Below, one piece after another: positions 57,262 through 64,000 of a stretch of DNA of 64,000 bases. Below the pieces are notes generated by a model. That model saw only the letters and a list, made by a program, of their open reading frames with translations, was not told the DNA's origin and did no database searches. Position numbers and translations under genes: made by a program. The stretch covers positions 620,001 to 684,000 of the forward strand of contig JANFNE010000027.1 of the NCBI GenBank assembly GCA_024867545.1. Reading direction: 5' to 3'. Within the stretch, counting starts at the first letter, position 1; each line of letters opens with the position of its first letter. The stretch comes from Phytopythium helicoides. Its lineage: Eukaryota; Oomycota; Peronosporomycetes; Pythiales; Pythiaceae.

Positions 57262-59121
57262 CTAATCTCTCCTGCCGAGCATGTCGGCCGCGACGGTCTC
57301 ATCCGTATTCTCCGCGATCACCTTCAGCGCCATGATGTCGTCGTTCACATTGCAAACTGTCGAGAGGCGGTCGACCACTACATCCATCGCTACCAGAAGT
57401 GTCCATGTCGATGGGATGTCGCTCGTCGCGAAAATGGTTTGATACAGGATCGACATCAATGGGAGACCCCCGCCTGGAACCGGTGGTGTGCCAAAGCACG
57501 CAATCAGTGTCAGCAAGTACAGCACTATGATGCGTGGGACCGTCAGCTCGTCACCATTTCCAGATGACTCGGCCAAAAACACGATACCCACTGGATAATA
57601 CCATCCTGCTCCCGTCACGTTGGCAACTACACCGACGGAGACAACAAAGTTTGCTAGCGATTGAGAGCACACGCGAGCTTTCTGGATGCAGTCGATCGTG
57701 ATTGGCGCCGTAGCCAGCGAAGAAGACGAGCAGAAAGCGAAAACGTAAGACCGAATCATGAGCTTCATGTGTGAGAACGGATTGCATCGCGTGAAGAGGA
57801 AGAAGATAAAAGGAACAACCACGAAGATCTGCATGACCAAAGCACACAGTGCCGCCAGCGGGTAGATGTACGCATCCGAGAACCTGTTAATGGCATCTTG
57901 TTTGGATGCCAGTGCTCCAGCGATGATAAACACTATGGCAATTGGAGTCACCCGGATCAGCCCCTCAATAATCAGGTAGAATGTGTTGCGGAGTTGGAGA
58001 AGCACAACGTACAGGTAATTGACTTTACGTGTCTTGTTGAAGAAGTTGCGACCTGCGACTGCTCCCATGAACATTGCAAATGTGATTACAGACAGCAGCA
58101 CAACGTTGTACATCGCGCTGAAAATGTTCTCGGGGACAAGGGTCACAAGGATGGTAACCAACTGATCGCTCAATCTGATCGTCGAGTACTGACCCGAGTC
58201 GCTGACTGTGAATACGCTGTTCACGTCGATGATTCGGAATGTTGTGGACGTTGTCAACTCAGTCGGGTTTCCGGTGCATGCCAATGTTCCGTTTCTTTGC
58301 ATTTCCAGCGAGAGATTGTTGTCGCAGACAAAAGCCATGGCATCGGATGGAGTTGTGTCGTATGTCTTTGAGCGGAAGAGCGGTCGGAAGAGCAGCGCGA
58401 TTATAAGACCTGAGAGACTTGCTGTTGCTGCCTCCGTTATAAACACTTTAAGCGTTTGGATTCCAATAGCTGAGACCTTGCCGACGAAAACAATGTCACC
58501 GATAGCGACAGCAACTGAGCAAAATACATAGGGCTCCACAATGGAGTTGATGGCTCGAAGAAAGAGTGTTCCGGGAATCGCAACCCAGTCTGCTACGACT
58601 GTCGACACCTTGAGATAGCTTAGCAGAATGCCGATGAGAGTCCCAATCACTGCTCCCAAAACTGTGTACGGCATCGAAACGTTGACAGCGGGTCGTGTCC
58701 CTTTGAACGCTTCAACGGCGTCTAGGCTTTCCCGCTCTTCGATCGTGATGAACGGGTTGGATCCTCGGGGACGGGAGTGATCCATCCCACCCTTGCTGGT
58801 GCTTCCGACCGAGATTATAGTTTCGGCGTCGACGCTGTCGTCGCCAAAGTCTAGCTTGTTGCGAGTCGTGAAGTTGGTGCGAGGGCTATGCGAAGTTGGG
58901 TTGCTTCCACCACTCAGCAAGCGGCTGCGAGTCGACCCAGAAACTCGAGAGACGTTTGTGACCGTCCCGTCGGTTGAAGCGCCAAGGCGCGATGCGGCAC
59001 CCAATGAAACACGACCCCGGGCATGTATTGTTCCAAGGTGCTCCCGTCGAAGCGCTTGATGCTGGTCCTCGTCGAGCAAGACGATTCCCGTTGGCGCAGC
59101 AGGAGTAGGCGGTTGTTCCAT
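57262..59121 (-). CDS. SLC1/DAACS-type symporter, paralogue 7
   Basis: 619 aa from MEQPPTPAAPTGIVLLDEDQ; the frame extends to 59253 but through the promoter element. Tags: SPRTNFTTRNKLDFGDDSVD and SNPFITIEERESLDAVEAFKG, while the usual EYTMIRG is replaced by MDHSRPRG. Core: SSSSLATAPITI (HP1 with four serines), NVTGAGWYYPVG, GTPPVPGGG, DRLSTVCNVNDD. The transmembrane half is close to the 40954 paralogue (for example the loop SKTYDTTPS), linking genes on opposite sides of the array. Confidence 0.9.
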   Translation of the reverse strand: MEQPPTPAAPTGIVLLDEDQHQALRREHLGTIHARGRVSLGAASRLGASTDGTVTNVSRVSGSTRSRLLSGGSNPTSHSPRTNFTTRNKLDFGDDSVDAETIISVGSTSKGGMDHSRPRGSNPFITIEERESLDAVEAFKGTRPAVNVSMPYTVLGAVIGTLIGILLSYLKVSTVVADWVAIPGTLFLRAINSIVEPYVFCSVAVAIGDIVFVGKVSAIGIQTLKVFITEAATASLSGLIIALLFRPLFRSKTYDTTPSDAMAFVCDNNLSLEMQRNGTLACTGNPTELTTSTTFRIIDVNSVFTVSDSGQYSTIRLSDQLVTILVTLVPENIFSAMYNVVLLSVITFAMFMGAVAGRNFFNKTRKVNYLYVVLLQLRNTFYLIIEGLIRVTPIAIVFIIAGALASKQDAINRFSDAYIYPLAALCALVMQIFVVVPFIFFLFTRCNPFSHMKLMIRSYVFAFCSSSSLATAPITIDCIQKARVCSQSLANFVVSVGVVANVTGAGWYYPVGIVFLAESSGNGDELTVPRIIVLYLLTLIACFGTPPVPGGGLPLMSILYQTIFATSDIPSTWTLLVAMDVVVDRLSTVCNVNDDIMALKVIAENTDETVAADMLGRRD

Positions 59122-59801
59122 CGCCACTTTACTGGGAGTTGCGGAGCTGTAGCAACTAGTCGGAAAAAGCGCGAATGAGAGCACGCACGTGACGCCTAGG
59201 GAACCGAAGCGAAGGAACGCTCGAGTCCGCGCGGAGCGTTGGGGATGATACAATCAAAAAAATACTACGCCATTGCACTCAGTTCTAAGTACGTCAGTGT
59301 GCTGAGTGCGGCTAGGATCTGTAGGATGTAACTGCAGTGCCTGATGTTCGTGGTGCCGAAGGAAGCCAGGCAGATCCTTTCCACCATGCCCACTCCCAAC
59401 GTCCTCCACCATGGATTTCTCGACTGTAGCGACCGAACGACGACTACCGGACTGCTGCCACTGCAAATGTGCAAATACCGGTACTGCCCATCGCTGATAC
59501 ACGTTGTGGCGCCTTCAACGTGGATCACAGCTTGTGGTACAGTAGACTACATTTTTATCGATAGGTCTCTGTTGGACAGGGCACGCATGCATCTGATGTG
59601 CGCAGCACATCGGTGAATGCTTCAAATGTAATTTGCTCAAACACGAGGTCCTTGTCCTGGAGCTCGTCAGTGAAGAGCCAAGAGCATAGAGGAGAGAAGG
59701 GCCTCGAGCTATACGCCATTGTAAGCTTCATGGCCCGCCTCAAGAATACAGTTCGCAGTTTTTTAGCATCTTATAACACCTAGACAAACAACGCTTGCGT
59801 G
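59122..59801. other. intergenic
   Basis: Upstream region of paralogue 7 and 3' flank of paralogue 8. No further gene recognised. Confidence 0.45.
59162..59180 (-). promoter_or_regulatory. Inr-FPR core promoter
   Basis: Minus strand TCTCATTCGCGCTTTTTCC, about 59 nt upstream of the ATG. Confidence 0.65.
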
Positions 59802-61619
59802 CTAATCTCGATGCCCAAGGTGGTCGCCGACAACGGTTTCGTCCGTGTTCTCGGCGATCACCTTGAGGGCCATGATGTCGTCGTTCACGTTGCAGACCGT
59901 CACGAAGCGGTCGGCGATCACGTCCATCGCCACGTACAGAGCCCACGTAGAAGGCACGCCGCTGGTCGAGAAGACCGTCTGGTAGATGGTCGACATCATG
60001 GCGATGCCACCGCTTGGGATTGGAGGTGTACCCCAACATGCAATGAGCGTCAGGAAGTAGAGCGCGATGATCCTCGCTACTGTCAACTCGTCGCCATTCC
60101 CCGACGACTCGGCCATAAAGACGATGCCGATGGGGAAATACCACCCAGCACCCGTCAGGTTCGCCACCACACCGACCGACACGACAAAGTTCGACAGCGA
60201 CTGAGAGCTCACACGAGCCTTCTGGATGCAACCAAGCGTAATGGGGGCTGTCGCCAGTGAAGAAGCAGAGCAGAACGCGAACACATACGCGCGCACCATG
60301 TGCTGCATGTGGCTGTACGGGTTGCATCTCGTGAAGATGAAGTACACGGCCGGCACGACCACGAACATCTGCACGACGAGTCCACAGAACGCGGCGATCG
60401 GGTACATGTAGACGTCCGAGACCTTGCTGAGTGCGTCCTGGTTGGATGCGAAGGCACCGCCGATGATGAACACGATGGCGATGGGGGTGGCCCAGATGAC
60501 CCATTCGATGGCGAGGAAGAAGGTGTTGCGAAGCTGCAGGAGCACCGTGTAGAGGTAGTTGACTCGTCGTGTTTTGTTGAAGAAGTTGCGGCCAGCGATC
60601 GCCCCCATAACTACCGCAAACGTGATGACGGATAGCAGCTCTGTGTTGTACATGGACTTGAAAATGTTCTGTGAGACGATGGTTTTGAGGATGGAAATCA
60701 GCTGGTCGCTGAGTCCGATGGTCGTGTCGACGCTCGAGTCACTCGTCGTGAACACGTCATTCACATCGACGATTTGAAACATGGAAGTGACCGTGAGCTC
60801 CGAAGGAGTGGCAACACACGCCAAAGTTCCGTTGCTTTGCATCTCTATTGAGAAACCGTTGCTGCAAAGAAAACCCATTGCTGCCGCTGTGTTCGTTCCA
60901 ATCGTATTTGAGCGGAACAGTGGTCGGAAAAGCAGCGCAATCACAAGTCCCGAGAGGCTCGAGGTAGCAGACTCTGTTAAGAAGACCTTGAGCGTCTGAA
61001 TGCCGACAGCTGATGCCTTGCCGACGAAAACGATATCGCCGATCGCTACAGCCACCGAGCAGAACACATAGGGTACAATAAGCGACTTGATGGCTCGAAT
61101 GAAGAGTGTTCCGGGCAATGAAACCCAGTTGGCGACGATTTCAGGGACCTTGAATGAGCTCAGCAAAACCCCGAGAATAACCCCGACCACCGCGCCGATG
61201 ATGATGTGTGGGACCGACACATTCACAGCGGGTCGCGATCCCTTGAACGCCTCAAGAGCATCTTGACTCTCGCGTTCCTCGATCACGATGAACGGGTTTG
61301 AGTCTCGAATCATGGCGAGCTCTTCCAAACCGCCTCCTTCAGTGGTACTCGCGCCAGCCGACATCATGGTCTCTGCGTCACCGCTATCATAGCTAAAGTT
61401 GTGCTTTTTGCGTGTCGAGAAGTTGGTCCGAAGGGTGTTGGCTGACGGGGAGCCGACACCATTGGACTGGTGATTGCGAGCTGATCCGGACTCTCGAGAT
61501 CCGTTTGTGAAGGCGCGTCCTTGGCTGCAGACTGTCGTGGTGGGTTCGCGATTGAGGGCTTGGTACTGTTCTTCATCGAGAAGAATTAGCCCCTTTGGAG
61601 CAGCTGGTGGGCGTTGCAT
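59802..61619 (-). CDS. SLC1/DAACS-type symporter, paralogue 8
   Basis: 605 aa from MQRPPAAPKGLILLDEEQ. The tag block is shorter and diverged: LRTNFSTRKK replaces SPRTNFTTRNK and SNPFIVIEERESQDALEAFKG follows. Core: SASSLATAPITL, NLTGAGWYFPIG, GTPPIPSGG, DRFVTVCNVNDD with Val at the substrate Arg position. The C-terminal third (YFIFTRCNPYSHMQHMVR, GWYFPIG, DRFVTVCNV) is the nearest match to the C-terminal third of the 38152 gene. Confidence 0.9.
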   Translation of the reverse strand: MQRPPAAPKGLILLDEEQYQALNREPTTTVCSQGRAFTNGSRESGSARNHQSNGVGSPSANTLRTNFSTRKKHNFSYDSGDAETMMSAGASTTEGGGLEELAMIRDSNPFIVIEERESQDALEAFKGSRPAVNVSVPHIIIGAVVGVILGVLLSSFKVPEIVANWVSLPGTLFIRAIKSLIVPYVFCSVAVAIGDIVFVGKASAVGIQTLKVFLTESATSSLSGLVIALLFRPLFRSNTIGTNTAAAMGFLCSNGFSIEMQSNGTLACVATPSELTVTSMFQIVDVNDVFTTSDSSVDTTIGLSDQLISILKTIVSQNIFKSMYNTELLSVITFAVVMGAIAGRNFFNKTRRVNYLYTVLLQLRNTFFLAIEWVIWATPIAIVFIIGGAFASNQDALSKVSDVYMYPIAAFCGLVVQMFVVVPAVYFIFTRCNPYSHMQHMVRAYVFAFCSASSLATAPITLGCIQKARVSSQSLSNFVVSVGVVANLTGAGWYFPIGIVFMAESSGNGDELTVARIIALYFLTLIACWGTPPIPSGGIAMMSTIYQTVFSTSGVPSTWALYVAMDVIADRFVTVCNVNDDIMALKVIAENTDETVVGDHLGHRD

Positions 61620-62468
61620 GGATGCTTCGCGGTACCGGTAGCCTGACAGCTTCTCTCTGCTAGCTGGCAAAATTGCGAATGAAGACGGTCAACGAGAGCA
61701 CACCTCCTTACGGTGGCTGGTATTTCTGATGCGTGACCTTCCCTCCTCAGCATGCATGAGCATTATATGCACTACGTACATAGCGCAACAAGTAGTTCGC
61801 ACAGTGAATTCAGCGTGTTGTAGTCTGGCTGCTCGCTCAGGTGCACAGCAGTGGTGGTATTAGGCGGGAGCACATCTTTCCTCCTAGCATTTGCTCATCT
61901 TCCATTTGAATACCTCCCTGATAACGTACATATAGTAAAAACCCGATCGAAAAGATCGATCAGATATATTGAGGGCTTCTCAACCAGCGCGGCGGCTACT
62001 GTGGTCGGGATGACCATGTCAGTAGCCGGATGACCGTGGCTACTCCTGACAAGGATAGGAAGAAGACCAAAACGCGCGTGACGTGGGCAAGAATCCCTTG
62101 AGGTTGTTCCTGACTGCAAGTTGGAACGCAGAACGTCGTCATGTAGGTCACAACCTAGCGGAGATCTTGTCGAAATACAGTCATAAAACGCAGCAAAAGC
62201 TGTGAGTGTACAGGTGCGTGGCTGAAAAGGCTTGGACAAACTTATACTGTCGAACCCCTTCAACTATACTGTATGAAGTATACTCATGATAAAAGGTATA
62301 CGTCCGTAACTTCAGTGCAAGCACTCACACCACCAGCATCGGTTCTACAGCAAGCTCCAGCTTTCAAGGCGCATGGTTGCGCGCAAATCGCTGTGGACGC
62401 CGAGGAAGCGCAGCATCTAGTCTAGAGAGAAACGAAGCCTACCATCAATTCCTGGAAGAGCCCACCAG
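61620..62468. other. intergenic
   Basis: Promoter side of paralogue 8 and AT-rich spacer towards the last copy; nothing else recognised. Confidence 0.45.
61666..61683 (-). promoter_or_regulatory. Inr-FPR core promoter
   Basis: Minus strand TTCATTCGCAATTTTGCC, about 64 nt upstream of the ATG, the best match to Inr plus FPR in the array. Confidence 0.7.
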
Positions 62469-64000
62469 CTAGTCGCGATGACCGAGGAAGTCGCCGGCGA
62501 CGGTCTCATCAGTGTTCTCAGCGATCACCTTCAGCGCCATGATGTCGTCATTAACGTTGCAGACGGTTGAGAGGCGATCTACCACGACATCCATCGCCAC
62601 ATAAAGTGCCCACGTTGATGGGAGGTTGGCTGTCGAGAAGACTATCTGGTAAATGGTCCACATCATCGCAATTCCGCCACTTGGGATCGGAGGAGTTCCG
62701 AAGCACGCAATTAATGTCAAGAAGTAGAGCATGACAATCCTTATAGCTGTGAGTTCGTCGCCGCTTCCCGAAGACTCGGCCACAAACACAATCCCAACTG
62801 GATAATACCAGCCTGCCCCGGTGATGTTAGCCACCACACCGACTGAAATGACAAAGTTTGCCAGAGATTGAGAGCATACGCGAGCCTTCTGGATGCAGTC
62901 GAGTGTGATTGGTGCTGTAGCCAGGGAAGATGCCGAACAGAAAGCAAACACATAAGACCGAATCATGAGTTTCATGTGCACGTACGGGTTGCATCGGGTG
63001 AAGAGAAAGTAGACAATGGGAACAACCACGAAAATCTGCATGACCAAAGCACAAAGTGCCGCCAGAGGATAGACGTACACGTCTGAAAGTTTGTTGAGTG
63101 CATCTTCGTTAGATGCAAATGCGCCAGCAATAATGAATACGATGGCAATTGGAGTCGCCCAGATAACCCACTCGATTGCCAAGAAAAATGTGTTGCGAAG
63201 CTGTAGGAGCACAACATAGAGGTAGTTGACTCGACGTGTCTTGTTGAAGAAGTTGCGACCAGCGATCGCTCCCATGACCATTGCAAACGTGATGACAGAT
63301 AGTAACTCGATGTTGTACATGGACTTGAAAACGTTTTCGGGAACGATGGTTGAGAGAATCGATAAAAGCTGTTCACTGACCCCAATTGTAGTATCCACAG
63401 GTGACGTTGTCTTGAAAGAGTCATTCACATCAATTATCCGAAGAGTCGAATTCGTGGTAAGCCCAGTCGGATCGCCGCTGCATGCCAGCGTTCCGTTACT
63501 CTTCATCTCGAGTGAGAGTCCATTGCCGCACACGAGTCCCATTGCTGCCTCTGTGTTTACCTCATATATCTGGTGCCGAAACAACGGTCGGAAGAGCAGC
63601 GCGATCAGGAGACCCGAGAGGCTTGCTGTAGCTGCCTCCGTGAAAAACACCTTGAATGTCTGGATGCCAACGGCTGAGGCCTTGCCGACAAACACGATAT
63701 CACCGATGGCTACTGCTACTGAGCAGAACACATAGGGCACCACAAGTGACTTGATGGCTCGAAGAAAGAGTGTGCCAGGCAACGAAATCCAGTCTGCCAC
63801 CACTGTCGACACCTTGAGATAGCTTAGCAGGATGCCGAGAGCGATGCCAACCACAGCACCAACGATGATGTACGGCATCGAGACGTTTACAGCGGGTCGT
63901 GTCCCCTTGAAAGCCTCGACTGCGTCTTGGCTGTCGCGTTCCATGATCGTAATGAATGGGTTCGAGGCTCGGGCCGTGGTGTACTCGTTCAGATCACCCC
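62469..64000 (-). CDS. SLC1/DAACS-type symporter, paralogue 9 (5' end outside window)
   Basis: About 510 C-terminal residues; the frame continues past the right edge through DLNEYTTARASNPFITIMERDSQ. From the edge to about 63090 it is nearly identical to the 38152 gene. After LNKLSDVY the two separate, and this copy follows the family majority (YFLFTRCNPY, GWYYPVG, DRLSTVCNVNDD). HP1, TM7 and HP2 motifs are intact. The tail is DETVAGDFLGHRD. Confidence 0.9.
   Translation of the reverse strand, partial: GDLNEYTTARASNPFITIMERDSQDAVEAFKGTRPAVNVSMPYIIVGAVVGIALGILLSYLKVSTVVADWISLPGTLFLRAIKSLVVPYVFCSVAVAIGDIVFVGKASAVGIQTFKVFFTEAATASLSGLLIALLFRPLFRHQIYEVNTEAAMGLVCGNGLSLEMKSNGTLACSGDPTGLTTNSTLRIIDVNDSFKTTSPVDTTIGVSEQLLSILSTIVPENVFKSMYNIELLSVITFAMVMGAIAGRNFFNKTRRVNYLYVVLLQLRNTFFLAIEWVIWATPIAIVFIIAGAFASNEDALNKLSDVYVYPLAALCALVMQIFVVVPIVYFLFTRCNPYVHMKLMIRSYVFAFCSASSLATAPITLDCIQKARVCSQSLANFVISVGVVANITGAGWYYPVGIVFVAESSGSGDELTAIRIVMLYFLTLIACFGTPPIPSGGIAMMWTIYQIVFSTANLPSTWALYVAMDVVVDRLSTVCNVNDDIMALKVIAENTDETVAGDFLGHRD

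Overview
The window looks like nuclear DNA of an oomycete (Phytophthora/Pythium type). Three things suggest this. It carries a CBEL-like secreted protein that alternates cellulose-binding and PAN/Apple modules, lineage-typical START-like/cysteine-cluster proteins, and Inr-FPR type core promoters (TCATTYY followed by an A/T-rich FPR-like block). Genes are GC-rich, closely packed, and either intronless or split by introns of roughly 40-80 nt. Both window edges cut through genes. No rRNA, tRNA, CRISPR array or complete transposon was recognised.

Layout. 1-5.3 kb: a CBEL-like gene (left-truncated), a U1A/U2B''-type spliceosomal RRM protein and a cytosolic glutaminyl-tRNA synthetase. The first and last carry single-base frameshifts with a strikingly uniform context. 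5.65-9.3 kb: about eleven tandem copies of a ~320-332 bp satellite. 9.8-18.1 kb: a cluster of START-like/zinc-cluster proteins (four intact genes, one pseudogene, duplicated flanks). A sixth relative lies at 28.6-30.6 kb. 18.1-23.6 kb: a 1806-residue protein with a pseudokinase, an active-looking TKL kinase and a long armadillo array. 23.7-26.8 kb: a head-to-head pair of secreted Gly/Ser-rich repeat proteins. 27.0-36.4 kb: a zinc alcohol dehydrogenase, the sixth START-like gene, an ACB-domain enoyl-CoA isomerase (ECI2 type) and an MPPED-type metallophosphoesterase. 38.1-64 kb: nine paralogues of an SLC1/DAACS-type amino acid:cation symporter, interrupted at 43.0-46.5 kb by a ZCCHC9-like zinc-knuckle protein, an unknown single-pass membrane protein and the splicing factor WBP11.

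The most notable content is the transporter array. All copies share a cytosolic N-terminal tag block (an LLDDEQ motif, an SPRTNFT-like motif and a SNPF block). All lack two residues that are hallmarks of acidic-amino-acid carriers: the TM8 Arg and the Asp of the NMDGT motif. One copy is a recombinant of two others, and one has amplified the SPRTNFT motif to six copies. Together with the START-like cluster, the satellite and the expanded repeat protein, the window shows an actively duplicating and recombining region. The housekeeping genes (splicing, translation, lipid oxidation) lie interspersed and do not form operons.
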